Shown here: positions 1-10,385 of the stretch, piece after piece
How positions within the stretch are numbered: position 1 is the stretch's first letter
How the letters are laid out: each line of letters begins with the position of its first letter
Origin: Zancudomyces culisetae
Taxonomy: Eukaryota; Kickxellomycota; Harpellomycetes; Harpellales; Legeriomycetaceae
Direction of reading: 5' to 3'
Length of the DNA: 44,209 nt
Assembly: GCA_001969505.1 (NCBI GenBank)
Contig: LSSK01001696.1
Span: 1-44,209 of the forward strand
Notes under the pieces: generated by a model
The model's database searches: none
Told to the model about the DNA's origin: nothing
The model's input: only the letters and a program-made list of their open reading frames with translations
Made by a program: the position numbers and the translations under genes

Positions 1-276
1 CTGGTAACTTCACTGGTAACTTCACTGGTAACTTCGCTAGTAACTTCACTGGTAACTTCACTAGTAGCTTCGCTGGTAACTTCACTTGTAACATCACTGG
101 TAACATCACTTGTTATTTCACTCGTAACTTCGCTGGTAACTTCACTAGTAACATCACTGGTAACATCACCTGTTATTTCACTGGTAACTTCACTTGTTAT
201 TTCACTCGTAACTTCACTTGTTATTTCGCTGGTAACTTCACTGGTAACCTCGCTAGTGGTTTCGCCAATAGTTTCG
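1..276 (-). repeat. 12-bp coding tandem repeat (E/D-V/I-T-S/G)
   Basis: About 21 consecutive 12-bp units at 1-252, plus two degenerate ones to 276. On the minus strand the consensus is GAAGTTACCAGT, encoding Glu-Val-Thr-Ser. Variants give Asp for Glu, Ile for Val, Ala for Val and Gly for Ser. Every unit keeps the reading frame of the host gene. The array runs off the left edge, so its full copy number is unknown. Confidence 0.95.
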
Positions 277-1518
277 CTGGTTGATGTCAGTGGAGACTCT
301 GGAATTTCATTCCCAACAATTCCTTGCTCGCTTGAACTGCTACTAGAGCTAACTGGAATTGATGAAACGGATAGTTGCACGGTTTCCACTGAACGGGTAA
401 CTGTTTCTACAACTGGAACAGTTGTTGTTTGTGAAGCAGTGGATAATGAAACAAATTCTGTTTCTACCACCGTCATTGATACGGTGCTTGGAGGTGCACT
501 TGTTGATTCAGAGGGTGTTTCTGTGCTCAATACAGTAACATCTGTGGATACTGGAATTGTCGTGGTTACTGATTCAATCGTCAGCATAGTAGTTGTCGAA
601 CGCGAAAGCGTTGTCTGCGTGGTGGTTTCAATGGTGCTAGTTATTGTCACTGTTATTGTAGTTGTTTCCAGAACTGTGGTAGTTGTGGTCGATTTGTATT
701 TTATTTCTCCTTCTGGCAATAACTCGGTCATAGCATCTGTCGATGATATTTCGGGAATACCTACTTCGTTTCCAGCTATACCCTCGGTCATTTCACCCTC
801 TACACCACTTTCCTCCTGTGTTGGCTCTTGTCCTTCTGTGTCAGAGGGGGTAGACTCAGTATTTTCTGAAGTATCCTCTGTTGAGGATAATTCACTATCC
901 GACTGGTCCATTATTTGTTCTGTATCACTTGATGTATCTGCATCAAAGTTGTCCACTATATGTGTTATTTGCATATTTTATCTAGCTACTTGTATGAAAA
1001 TGGTTTATTGGTAATAAAAAAAGAAAAACAGTACACATTAACTTACCTTCTTCCTGTCTGAATCCTATAGCCTTTCTTGCTGCTGACCTTTTTAACGTAT
1101 CACTCGTACGGGTCACCATTGTTACATGTCTGTTATTGTTGCCATTGGGTCCAACAGTAGAGCTGGATTTGTGATAAGGAGTTGAATATATAGGAGGCAC
1201 AGTACTCGTAGGGCTAAAATCTTCTTTGATAATATTCGCCAAAATATATCTTTTTCGGTTGTTATGTTCAGTTTTGATGCTAGTCGTAGTTGACATATAA
1301 GAATTCATATGGGTGCTGGCTCGTGGATATGTAAAATCCGTGGTGGAATGTGTACCACCAGAGTAACTGGTTTGTATTTGTAGTGTGTTAACTGTAAGGC
1401 TGTCGTTTCCCGGATTTTGATAAGTTTCTACGCTTCGATCCGTATATATTGGCACACCACTTACAAGCAGTGCTTGTAGTGTTATAAGTATATTAACAAA
1501 ATTTTGAATATTTTTCAT
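1..1518 (-). CDS. Ser/Thr-rich secreted repeat protein, adhesin-like (partial)
   Basis: Two exons are visible, 1047-1518 and 1-955, split by a 91-nt intron (956-1046, donor GTAAGT, acceptor TAG). The reading frame continues past the left edge, so the C-terminus is missing. The protein starts MKNIQNFVNILITLQALL, a typical signal peptide of about 20 residues. A Ser/Thr/Asn-rich region with several dibasic sites follows, then an acidic Ser/Thr/Glu stretch, a Thr/Val-rich stretch, and the tandem tetrapeptide array at 1-276. This composition is what is seen in O-glycosylated fungal cell-wall proteins and adhesins. No ligand-binding fold is recognisable, and a C-terminal GPI signal would lie outside the window. 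The splice is supported because only the acceptor at 956-957 keeps the frame open; two nearby AGs lead to stops. Function is inferred from composition only. Confidence 0.7.
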
Positions 1519-1633
1519 TGTTGCGATCCAGACATACGCCTATATTGTTATCGATAATCCTGTGTGTGACTACTTTTGTGTATACTCTTTTTGATATTTT
1601 TTAAAACTTTGATATACTACGTATAATATAGAC

Positions 1634-1641
1634 GATATATA
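1634..1641 (-). promoter_or_regulatory. possible TATA element of the adhesin-like gene
   Basis: On the minus strand the sequence reads TATATATC about 115 bp upstream of the ATG at 1518. Position and sequence fit a core promoter, but the surroundings are AT-rich and similar strings are common here. Confidence 0.3.
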
Positions 1642-1934
1642 CAACTACTATTGTTATTATTTATTTACAAGAAAAGTATATCAACATTTGGGTGTAATAT
1701 TTAAAAAAATGTATAAAATCAAATGTAAAGAGCACGAGCTATTACTTTTATAAAGAATTACCACCAAATCAAACGATATCTCTTCTAATAATAGTTGAAA
1801 TAAATTAATGGGCTCGATGTTGTGGGATATCGTTTTCTAGCTATCATCAATAAAGTAAAGACAAATCAAGTATTAAGGAGCTATCCAGGAACAGAATTTG
1901 CGAGGTATAACATTGAACAGATTCCAATACTACT

Positions 1935-2204
1935 ATGCCAACTGTTGGTATTGTGGATGAATACGCTAGCCAAACCATTAAATCCGAGAAATAGTGCCAG
2001 TCTAGATGAAAGTGTACTGGTTCGGAAACAAAAAAAGTGTGTGAATTGCAAAAGACTTTATTAGACAATGCCCAGTACGCATATACTCAAGTACGATAGG
2101 AAGCTGTAGTGCAAAAAAAGGCAATCGAAGCTATAAAAATGGGCCAGATCAACTGCGGTAGAGAAAATTATAATGTAGAAACTAGGCTTTTGTACGGTTG
2201 TTAG
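1935..2204 (+). pseudogene. possible decayed coding fragment
   Basis: One plus-strand frame starting at an ATG reads like protein over 90 codons but is broken by three in-frame stops (after GAGAAA, after TCTAGA and after GTACGA). The segments between stops are rich in Lys, Gln and Ala, with phrases such as KKVCELQKTLLDNAQYAY. Alternatively this is chance; overlapping frames of 73-80 codons are also open here. I do not recognise a family. Confidence 0.2.
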
Positions 2205-2304
2205 ACCAAGATAAGGGCGGAGAGCGGGGTTTTAAGAATTAAGGAAAAGTAAATGGGTAGGCAAGTGAGAAGGATGGTATGGGTTGTGAATGGCTAAGAC
2301 TTGG

Positions 2305-2345
2305 GTTCGCACAGTTGCTCTTGGCTGTGTGTAACTTTTTTTTTT
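2305..2345 (+). terminator. stem-loop followed by T10 (possible ncRNA 3' end)
   Basis: GTT-CGCACAG (2305-2314) pairs with CTGTGTG-T-AAC (2325-2335) around a 10-nt loop, with one wobble pair and one bulged T. Ten T follow directly (2336-2345). This is the form of an RNA polymerase III transcript end. A TATAAAAA string lies near 2133. I could not match the roughly 200 nt upstream to SRP, RNase P, MRP, U3 or spliceosomal RNAs. Confidence 0.3.
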
Positions 2346-2379
2346 GTTTCCCCTACTTTTCGTTTTTTGATTATTATTA

Positions 2380-2399
2380 GGGGGTGGGGAGGAGGGGGG
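2380..2399 (+). other. G-rich tract, possible G-quadruplex
   Basis: The plus strand reads G5-T-G4-A-G2-A-G6, a run that could fold into a G-quadruplex. It stands out in otherwise AT-rich DNA, about 300 bp past the RRP9 stop codon. Confidence 0.45.
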
Positions 2400-2701
2400 A
2401 TGAACTATGCGGTTCTAATTGTAATGCTATGACAATCTTGATCTAGATGTGTGTAATAAAGACCGCAATAAAGGCATAGCCAATCAAATACAATTTTTTT
2501 GGAAGAATGTTCTGTTGGAGTAAAAAAATCAGCTGAATAGGTTTTTTTTTCTAGATCAAAAAAGAAAATTAGAATATAAAGAAAAGAATGCGGAGATGTG
2601 GGTTTGCAATGCCAAAGCTGGCCATCCAGGTATTATCCCAGAGTCAATGGAGGGAAAAGTGTCAAAGCGTAAATATTTATTAATTGTGTAATAGCGTTTG
2701 A

Positions 2702-4868
2702 TTAAAATGATTTAGGATAAAGTTTATAAACAACTAGCGAATTTTTAGAAGTAGGAATTCTATTCCATCTGCCAAGTCTAGGCTCTTGACCTACAGCCAC
2801 GGCTATTGTCAAGGCGCTTGGGGATAGAATTACAGGATTGTCATTTGCATGCGGGTGAGATGATGACTTTGCCGCGAGTGAAGAGCCGAATTTGGAGCTC
2901 TTGTTCTTGGATGAATCCGCTTCATGAATTGCGACATCGTTAATATAACCGTCCTAAATTATCGGAAAAAATGGAAGAATTCGGTTAGTCACAAGTTGAA
3001 TAGAAAAAAAAATACAGTGCCAGAAACCAAAAATAAAGGTAGAGTATAGAGAAAACTTACAATAGGGATGACGTTAACCAGAGAAAAGCCGAGCAATTTA
3101 TTGGAATTGATTTTCCATAGTCTCAAGTAGCCATCGTTGGATCCAGACACAAACAAATCAGTTAGCGGAATGGCACAAAGGGAAGAAATCCAGTTAGGCA
3201 GATATCCATCACTGTCACTGCCATCTGAGGAGCATTTTTGAACACCGTGAGCCAAATGGAAAGTAAAAATTGGCTTTTTTCTGCGAAAACTCCACAGACA
3301 AATGGCTCCAGAATCACCACCAGTAACAAAAGTCTCCTCGTCTATCATTGCAACACAGTCTACACTTCCTTCCCTAAATTTCTTGGATTTAAGCAACCGC
3401 AGACTTGTGTTAAATGAGGCTAACACAGATCGAACAGATCTATTTACACGCTCTGCTTTTCCATTGCTACTCTCGTTGTTGTTTTCTGTTTCAAGATCTA
3501 TTTGGTCAACCATGTCCTCTTGAAGGTCCAGCTCATCTTCTTTTGAGACGTCCAGCTCGCCAAATCTAATCTTTTCGATTACATTTGAAGGTTCGGTAAC
3601 AACACCAGCTCGGAACACCATCTGAGTTTCGTCCACAATTTTCCACAAACGAGCAGACTTATCGCGAGCACCAACAGTAACGGCCTGGTCGCGCTGGATG
3701 GTAGATATGCCAGTTATAGAATCCAAATGACCAAACAATGTTTCCATATACCCAAGTTCGTCGACGTTCCATAGCTTGACCATACGGTCCAGTGAACACG
3801 AATATAGCTGATTATGACCCTTTCTGAATACCAACCCGGTCACAGCATCCTTGTGCTGTTTGAATTCTGCGAGATGATCCATAGTTTTGGCGTTCCATAT
3901 ATGTATTAGCTTGTCTTTTCCTCCTGTAGCCAAGTATTTACCATCTGATGATACTGCCATACAGTAAACCTGATCTCTATGCCCCAGTGTTGTATCCTTG
4001 CAGGTCTTCTTTTGTCCCTTGATTGAATTTATCTTTTTTCCCGAAGAGACTTCCCCTGTTTATTTTTAGTTAAATTTAGTCGTTTAGTAGTATTCACGTA
4101 CTGCTACAAATTAGGTTAAAAAAATATAAATGATACTGGCAATAGTACTTGAAAGCTAGACTTACATTTAGCAATGCTTCCATCCTTAGACCCACTAAAC
4201 ACATACTTTCCATCTTCTGTAATAGTTGTGCAGGTTACTGCTAAATGGTGGCCATTCTTCAGTACAAGCGCTGAATCCTTATTTATAGTATACTTGAAAC
4301 TGTCTGCTATCCGTTTATATATCCGTCCTTGTGTTTTCTCTAAATCGTCCTGTAGTCGTTCTGCTATAATATCCCGATCTATATCTGCTGCATCAAACCC
4401 TTCGACCATTTCTGCCCCCTTTTTGAGGTTTTCTACATATGCTCGCGCTACTTCAAGCCGTTTTTGTGCGGCAGTCTCTGCCGAATAATCCCCGTTTTCT
4501 TCGCCATCTTCTTCCTCGCTGTCTTCTTCGCTGCTGCTTACTTCCTCGCTACCTGATTCGCCTCTCTTGTTTTCAGCACCACTACCAGGCTCTTCGTTTT
4601 CTTCACCTTCAAGATCGTCAGAATCTACCTCCTCATCGTCATATTTCTCTTCAAACTTGCCTCTCTTCCTATCACCAGATCTTCCACCACCAAATTTACC
4701 ACCACGACCCCCACCGACTTTGCCTCTGTTTGACTGCCCAAAAGATCTAGACTTGTTGTTTGTTCTTTTAGTGTTATCTCTTGTATTCTTCCCTTTATTT
4801 TTGTTTTCGGTTGGGGCTTTCCTTTTTCTACCTTCACCTGGTAGTGCAAAAAATCGGTCTTTAGCCAT
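2702..4868 (-). CDS. RRP9: U3 snoRNP WD40 protein Rrp9
   Basis: Three exons, 4166-4868, 4056-excluded to 3061 (that is 3061-4055) and 2702-2953, give 649 residues. Introns are 110 nt (4056-4165) and 107 nt (2954-3060), both with GTAAGT donors. Rrp9 (human U3-55K) is the U3-specific WD40 protein of the SSU processome, acting in nucleolar 18S pre-rRNA processing. The N-terminus is basic and Gly/Arg-rich, then strongly acidic (Glu/Ser), followed by the family's conserved RIYKRIADSF segment. WD repeats run from about residue 205 (ITEDGKYVFSGSKDGSIAKW, which spans the first splice) to the C-terminus, which reads TIAVAVGQEPRLGRW as Rrp9 does. The second repeat contains a long acidic insertion. The gene is divergent from TAF1, with about 1.2 kb between starts. 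The splice phases join WD motifs exactly, so I am confident in the model. Confidence 0.93.
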
Positions 4869-5233
4869 ATTCGCTTCCCAAAAAATATTAATTTAACTAT
4901 ACTTTTTCTTTTGTTTAGCTGTACAGGCAATTCTCTGGCTCAATTTTAAATGGGTAAAGTTGTAAATGTAGTGTTTTCCTAGCTGAAGGTTGTAGTATTC
5001 GATTTCTTTGATTCTTGGAAGTACCAATGATTGACGCTAATCTTTATATTCACAAAATCGTCAAAATTATCCACAATTAGAGCTTTCCCTTATGTTCTTC
5101 TCTCTATTTGTACAGGTTACGTTATTAAATTATTTACAGTTCTGGAAATGAGTAATATTTTGCTGACCTAGTTTATAATCTAATTACAAATATGTTTAGA
5201 CTCACTAACCAAGCTCATATTCATCAACTTGTG

Positions 5234-5250
5234 AAAAAAAAAATTTTTTT
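5234..5250. repeat. A10T7 palindromic tract
   Basis: Ten A followed directly by seven T, bordered by GTG and CAG. First member of a pair with 5321-5338. Confidence 0.85.
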
Positions 5251-5320
5251 CAGAAACTTTTGAGGATTTAGGTTTGCTGATTTGCTTTTTTCCGCTAGAA
5301 CAAAAAAAATTTCGGTCTAT

Positions 5321-5338
5321 AAAAAAAAATTTTTTTTT
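5321..5338. repeat. A9T9 perfect palindrome
   Basis: Nine A followed by nine T. A TATATAAAA string starts 24 bp further on the plus strand. Confidence 0.85.
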
Positions 5339-5361
5339 AACTAGCATTAGCTATGAGAAAC

Positions 5362-5370
5362 TATATAAAA
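5362..5370 (+). promoter_or_regulatory. TATA-like element after A/T palindrome pair
   Basis: TATATAAAA on the plus strand, 24 bp past the A9T9 tract. TAF1 starts about 680 bp further, which is far for a core promoter, so an unrecognised short transcript is possible. Confidence 0.3.
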
Positions 5371-6050
5371 AATGTCACATGGCCACAATAGTGGTAGAGC
5401 CAGCAGTTATATTGTGTTCATGTTGGCTTGGTTATATCATGTTTACAAATAAATGGATATTCCAGTGTCAGACATTAGAGTGGTATTTAAATGGCCGATA
5501 GTGTTATTAGCCGCTTATAACGGTGTATACAATCCATATGGTATCAATTAACTACAAAGTCTTTGGACTAAGCCTTGTGTAGTATTTCTGCTTTTATATA
5601 GCTGGTAGCAACAGACGCGAATGAAAAGCTTGTTAAAGAAAGAATTTTAAGAGTGATGTTCAATAATTGCCCTTGAAATCTAAAATCCGCGACCTGGTGC
5701 AAAATTGAAATCAAATGTATGTTGATTCGTGTTTATTTATTTTTTTTTTTCATTGCGCTTTTTAATGTCGCATTCAGTCAAGGATTTTTACAAAATAAAA
5801 AAATTTCGACGGTTTTCTGGGTTGTGAGAAAAAAAAAACAAATGCAGGATAGAATATAAATAAATAAGTGCAAAATAGATACAAAATTAGGAAAACACAC
5901 GAATTTAACGCTTGTAAATCAAGCCTTCAAGACTGCTAAGATGAATTATTGAATCAACATCGACCGAAGATAAGGCGAGTGAAATAAGACAATATCAACC
6001 TGTAAATAGAAAAAAACGAACGAACGAAGAATAAGAAAAAAACAGGGAAA

Positions 6051-9000
6051 ATGTCATTTGCAAAGTTTCTGTTTGGAAATGTTGATGAGTCTGGGAAACT
6101 AGACTTTTCGGACATGGACGATGAGATGAGGGAGGTGTTTTTGGAAGTTGGAGAGGAGGGAAACAGATTTTTAGAAACCGCATTGGACGATATTATGTTC
6201 AACAATGATATTGCGGAAGGCATAGACAAAAAACAGACAACTTATACTACATTCGATGAGGATAGGAGTCAAGGTAGAAGCATGGAAATTGTGGAGAATG
6301 GTGCTGGTGGTAATTTTGGCGGCAAAAGCGTCATTCGACAGAAGGTTAGATTTGAAAATGCGTATGAGGATGATGAGTATGATGAGGAAACAGAAGCTGA
6401 CGAGATCGAAGAGGAAGAAGAGGAGGAGGAAGAAGAAGAAGAAGAAGAGGTAGAGGAAGAGGGAGAGAGAGGTAGAGATAAAGTTAGTGGTGATGTGAAG
6501 ATGAGTAAGCAAGCACCGATAATAAAACGGAGACACGAACATGAAGATTATGAGGAGGAAGAGGAGGAGGAAGAAGAAGATCGAAACAAAGACCAATATA
6601 TGGGACTGTTTTCTGGTTCTGAAGAGAGCGAGATAGAGGAGAGAGATACAAGTGAAGACAGAAAAAGTGAGAATTTAACTAAGGAGGCTGTAGATGAACG
6701 AGAAAGGGAGAAAACAGCAGAGTTGTCGATGGGCTCAGAAATCGAAAGAGAGCTTGAAAAAATAGAGGAAGAGGAGGAGGAGAAGCGAGGACAAGAGCAA
6801 GAAGAAAGCGAAAAGGTGGCGGGATCAGAAACAGAGTCAGAGATGGAGATGGATGCAATGGAGGAGGGGGCCGAGGTGAAAGATTATGGACTTCGACAGG
6901 CAATATTAAAAAGAAAAAAATTGGTTGAAGCAAACCACAAAAATTTTACCGATATATTTGGGTATTATATCGAGCATAAAATAAATAGAAACAAACGGAA
7001 ATATCCGCAAATAGAAATTAAAACGGCAGACAGCAAGTTGTGGGAAATAAACAGGAAAGTTAAGAAGAGCGTTAACTATTTAGAAGAGATTACAAGTAGG
7101 TTAGAACGTACACGGGAGGAAGAGGGAAGAGTAAATACATGGAATGATGTGAATTCAGGGGGGGTAGAGGTCGATAGAAGCATGTTTGGAATAGAAGTTT
7201 TAGATTGGGAAAAAGACATACGCTTCGAAAAACCAGTAGGAGAGGAAGATGGACCATGGAAAGTAGAAGGCCGGAGTATTAGGCCAATAAATATCAATTT
7301 TATGAATGGAGGCTGGATAGAGGACATACGGTTTGACATGGCTAGTGAAAAGGAAATAATGGCTATAAAGAAAAGCATTGAGCGAGGAATAGGGAGCAGA
7401 GAAGCAGAAGCTGGAGGGAAGCTTGAAAGAATAGGGTTAGAGGAGACAGGGGAAGGAAGAGGTAACAGATATAACATCTCCAACGATATGTTTTATGAGG
7501 CACTACAGGAAGGAAGAATAACAAGGGTACGACAGACATTTGGGCAGCTGGTAGTGAAGCATTCGGTTCCAGTGGTGAAATTACTGAAGCCGTTTTTCAA
7601 AATACGGTTTACAAAACAAGAATTAAGGGAATGGCACCGACCGAGATTTAATGTATATGAAAACACAGAGGCAACAAGTGGGGATGTAAAGATTCGATTT
7701 AATCGAGTACGGAGTTCGAAGAAGAGGAAACACAGAGGTAGAAGTGAGGCACTTTGGAGTGGAATGGACATTACGTTGCGAGATAACAGTGAGATTGTGC
7801 TGGTAGAATACACAGAAGAATTTCCACCGCTGATGTCGAATGTGGGAATGGGCTCTGTACTGGTAAATTACTACAGAAAAGTGGATGACAAGGACACACA
7901 TGTTCCAGAAACACGGCTTGGTGAGCTGTTTGTGTTGGGTGTGGCGGACGTTTCACCGTTTTGGGGGTTTGGAAATGTAGAATCAGGGCAAATGATGGCG
8001 GTTTTGTACAACAATTTGTTTAGGGCACCGCTTTTCCAACAACGGCCGAACAATAGAGATTTTTTGGCCATTCGATTCAAAGCAGAAAAAAACAACAGCC
8101 GGTATTATTTGCGATCGATTCCACATTTTTTTGTAGCGGGGCAAACGTATCCGTTGATGGAAGTGCCTACTCCACATAGTCGTCGCGTGACAAATATAAT
8201 CAAAATGAGGTTGCAAGTAGCGGCGTATAGGCTAATAAATGAAAATTTACATCACTTGCTGAACTTTGAAAAACTAATCGAGATGTTCCCAGAATACAAC
8301 GATGCACAAATTAGGCAGCGACTCAAAGAGTTTTGTGAGTTTCAAAAAAAGGGGGCAGGTTCAGGATACTGGCGTGCTAAATCCAATATGCCGGTTCCTA
8401 AGGAAGAGAATCTGCGTGAGATGCTTAGTCCTGAAATGATTTGTCTGTTTGAAAGTATGTTGGTAAGTCAGCTGCACTTGATGGACTTGGGTGCGGCTAA
8501 AGCGGCCTCGTCTGGAGCACATAACGATACTGATTCGGTTGGTAACTATAGCTACAACGATCCCCAAACACCTCAACCAACGCCTGTGAATGCCACTTCT
8601 TGGCGGCCTGTTGACGAAGCGTCGTCGCTGGCGCCATCTTCGATGGTACATACCCCGACTGAAGAAAGACTGGCCAACTGGAACACAACGCGCAATTTTA
8701 CAAACGCTACACAGGGCAAGGCGATGCTGCAGCTGTGTGGTGAAGGCGATCCATCAAATATTGGATGCGCATTCAGTTTCCTGCGTGTTAGCATGAAAGA
8801 TATATTTTTGCGACCTGGTGAAGATATTGAAACAAAGCTAGCTGAAATCGAATCGCGGCCAAAGAGTGCGCATCGGTACAACGTCGCTGAGCAGCAGGAA
8901 ATCTATCGTGAGGAGATTGATCGTATATGGAATGGCCAACTGCGGCTGCTCTCTTCGCCATCCTCCCTGTCGCTATCACTATCACTGTCACCATCATCTT

Positions 9001-9914
9001 TGTATGCACCTTCTGCAGTAAAGCTTATTACCAGTTGTAAGCACCATTGCAGTGAAAATGAGAATTTGATTGTTCCCAAGTCTGGCGATCCATACCTTCC
9101 TCTTTTTCTCACCAACAATAATCTCAACAATACAAACAATAGTAATGGCGCAAAGTGTTTTGAAATTTCCAATCTATCAACTAACCTTCCTCTGAACAAA
9201 CCCACAGTTCCTCCTCCTCATCAAACAAGCTTTATCGGCTACAATTCAAAGATGCTTACCAAAAAGCGCTTGGTAATTAAACGCAAAATACGATCTGCAA
9301 CTATCGGCCCCTCTGGTGAATATACATATTCATATTCGGTTGAAATTCTAACAGACCCTCAAGTAATTGAGGCATACCTGCGACAGAAATACATCATCCA
9401 TCAACAACAAAAGGAAAATGCTCTTAGGGACAGCGAAGCCATTGCCAAATTGAGGTTATCCAAGCATTGTAGGGCAAAACACTATTCAAAGTTATTATCT
9501 TCACACATGAGCACTTTTAGCTTGTCCTCGCAAATTCAACAACAACAACAACAGCAGCAGCAACATCAATTCTCCCAAAATGCGTCCTCTCTCAACTACG
9601 GGTACGGCTCCGCTAATGATCCAAATACTGGTAGCGGTATGACATTCTCTACCGCGTCCTCCGGTGCTGATGGAGCATTTAATACACCTGGTAGCCTTAG
9701 AGCAGATGGTTCTTTCTCGGGATCGTCGAATCATCTCAACTCCCTAAATGTCAATACCAGCCTGAATACAAATCAGAATATTATGCCCACTACACCCGGT
9801 GCATCAACACCGCTTTCCTCTACTGGATCAAGAAGATGTAGAAACTGTGGAATGCTGGGCCACATGAAATCAAACAAAAAATGCCCCAGGTATTACGAGT
9901 TTTACCCTTCGTAA
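6051..9914 (+). CDS. TAF1: TFIID subunit 1 (TAF1)
   Basis: A single uninterrupted frame of 1287 residues. TAF1 is the scaffold of general transcription factor TFIID; it contacts TBP and promoter DNA in the nucleus. The N-terminus (MSFAKFLFGNVDESGKLDF, then acidic) fits the TAND/TBP-contact region. Residues about 110-285 are dominated by Glu/Asp runs. The DUF3591 core follows, with a family-typical GPWKVEGRSIRPININF segment near 400 and HNxGDxSN-like GEGDPSNIGCAFSF near 900. A Ser/Leu repeat insertion (near 965-985), a Gln tract (CAA/CAG, about 9537-9563) and a C-terminal zinc knuckle C-x2-C-x4-H-x6-C (residues 1263-1278) follow. Like yeast Taf1 it has no bromodomains, but it keeps the zinc knuckle known from animal TAF1. 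The start is the first ATG and is preceded by a purine-rich leader. Confidence 0.95.
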   Translation: MSFAKFLFGNVDESGKLDFSDMDDEMREVFLEVGEEGNRFLETALDDIMFNNDIAEGIDKKQTTYTTFDEDRSQGRSMEIVENGAGGNFGGKSVIRQKVRFENAYEDDEYDEETEADEIEEEEEEEEEEEEEEVEEEGERGRDKVSGDVKMSKQAPIIKRRHEHEDYEEEEEEEEEDRNKDQYMGLFSGSEESEIEERDTSEDRKSENLTKEAVDEREREKTAELSMGSEIERELEKIEEEEEEKRGQEQEESEKVAGSETESEMEMDAMEEGAEVKDYGLRQAILKRKKLVEANHKNFTDIFGYYIEHKINRNKRKYPQIEIKTADSKLWEINRKVKKSVNYLEEITSRLERTREEEGRVNTWNDVNSGGVEVDRSMFGIEVLDWEKDIRFEKPVGEEDGPWKVEGRSIRPININFMNGGWIEDIRFDMASEKEIMAIKKSIERGIGSREAEAGGKLERIGLEETGEGRGNRYNISNDMFYEALQEGRITRVRQTFGQLVVKHSVPVVKLLKPFFKIRFTKQELREWHRPRFNVYENTEATSGDVKIRFNRVRSSKKRKHRGRSEALWSGMDITLRDNSEIVLVEYTEEFPPLMSNVGMGSVLVNYYRKVDDKDTHVPETRLGELFVLGVADVSPFWGFGNVESGQMMAVLYNNLFRAPLFQQRPNNRDFLAIRFKAEKNNSRYYLRSIPHFFVAGQTYPLMEVPTPHSRRVTNIIKMRLQVAAYRLINENLHHLLNFEKLIEMFPEYNDAQIRQRLKEFCEFQKKGAGSGYWRAKSNMPVPKEENLREMLSPEMICLFESMLVSQLHLMDLGAAKAASSGAHNDTDSVGNYSYNDPQTPQPTPVNATSWRPVDEASSLAPSSMVHTPTEERLANWNTTRNFTNATQGKAMLQLCGEGDPSNIGCAFSFLRVSMKDIFLRPGEDIETKLAEIESRPKSAHRYNVAEQQEIYREEIDRIWNGQLRLLSSPSSLSLSLSLSPSSLYAPSAVKLITSCKHHCSENENLIVPKSGDPYLPLFLTNNNLNNTNNSNGAKCFEISNLSTNLPLNKPTVPPPHQTSFIGYNSKMLTKKRLVIKRKIRSATIGPSGEYTYSYSVEILTDPQVIEAYLRQKYIIHQQQKENALRDSEAIAKLRLSKHCRAKHYSKLLSSHMSTFSLSSQIQQQQQQQQQHQFSQNASSLNYGYGSANDPNTGSGMTFSTASSGADGAFNTPGSLRADGSFSGSSNHLNSLNVNTSLNTNQNIMPTTPGASTPLSSTGSRRCRNCGMLGHMKSNKKCPRYYEFYPS

Positions 9915-10296
9915 CACCATTTTTACCTTTTTACCCTTTTGCTTTCGCTTTTGCTTTTTGCTTTTATCTTTGTGTTGTGTTTGTAGTTCAGTATAGAGTT
10001 TGTTTTTGTATCAATTGAGATTATTCACAAATAAACAATATTCACCATTTTCAGGAAAAAAAAATGGAGACGGTGTGTGAGTTGAATGAGCTTCGCCCTT
10101 AAGCTTATAGCACCCAAATTAGTAATCATTTGCATTATCAATCATGTTGATGTTTACACTTTTCTTCATATATAAAATTGTCCAATTATTAATCAGAATT
10201 GGTATCTGCGCAATAAAGCTTGATTTGGAAAATAGTTGAATTTTTCCCGACCCACTAAATAAACCTGAAACTGAAAAAAAAAAACAAGAAACAAAA

Positions 10297-10332
10297 TGGA
10301 AAATGGAAAAGGGAAAAGGGAAAAGGGAAAAT
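10297..10332 (+). repeat. GGGAAAA-type short tandem repeat
   Basis: Several imperfect 7-bp units (TGGAAAA, then GGGAAAA) in tandem, a purine-only strand of about 35 nt. Confidence 0.7.
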
Positions 10333-10385
10333 TGGCAATTAAACTTTTCCTTTCATTTCTGCCACCCTTGCTTTGAAAAAAGAAG

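Larger units (their letters stand above)
1519..2701. other. intergenic spacer with coding relic, stem-loop and G-rich tract
   Basis: No intact gene is seen between the divergent start of the adhesin-like gene and the 3' end of RRP9. The spacer holds a broken coding-looking frame (1935-2204), a hairpin followed by ten T (2305-2345) and a G-rich tract (2380-2399), listed separately. The rest is A/T-rich without recognisable signals. Confidence 0.6.
4869..6050. other. divergent promoter region RRP9/TAF1
   Basis: No gene is supported here. The spacer serves as the upstream region of two divergent genes. It contains two A(n)T(n) palindromes 86 bp apart and a TATA-like string, listed separately. 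Poly(T) and poly(A) runs of 8-11 nt occur near 5740-5840. Confidence 0.7.

Noticed and set aside
1-276. CRISPR-like regular repeat array
   Set aside because: Units are 12 bp with no spacers and all in frame with a signal-peptide-bearing gene; this is a coding minisatellite.
2291-2312. tRNA or Pol III A/B boxes (TGGCTAAGAC and GGTTCGCAC)
   Set aside because: The two boxes are only about 13 nt apart, no cloverleaf forms, and the B box lacks the GGTTCGAATCC consensus.
6171-6596. Antisense ORFs over TAF1 and other genes
   Set aside because: They mirror repetitive Glu codons (poly Phe/Leu/Ser on the reverse strand) and have no independent support.
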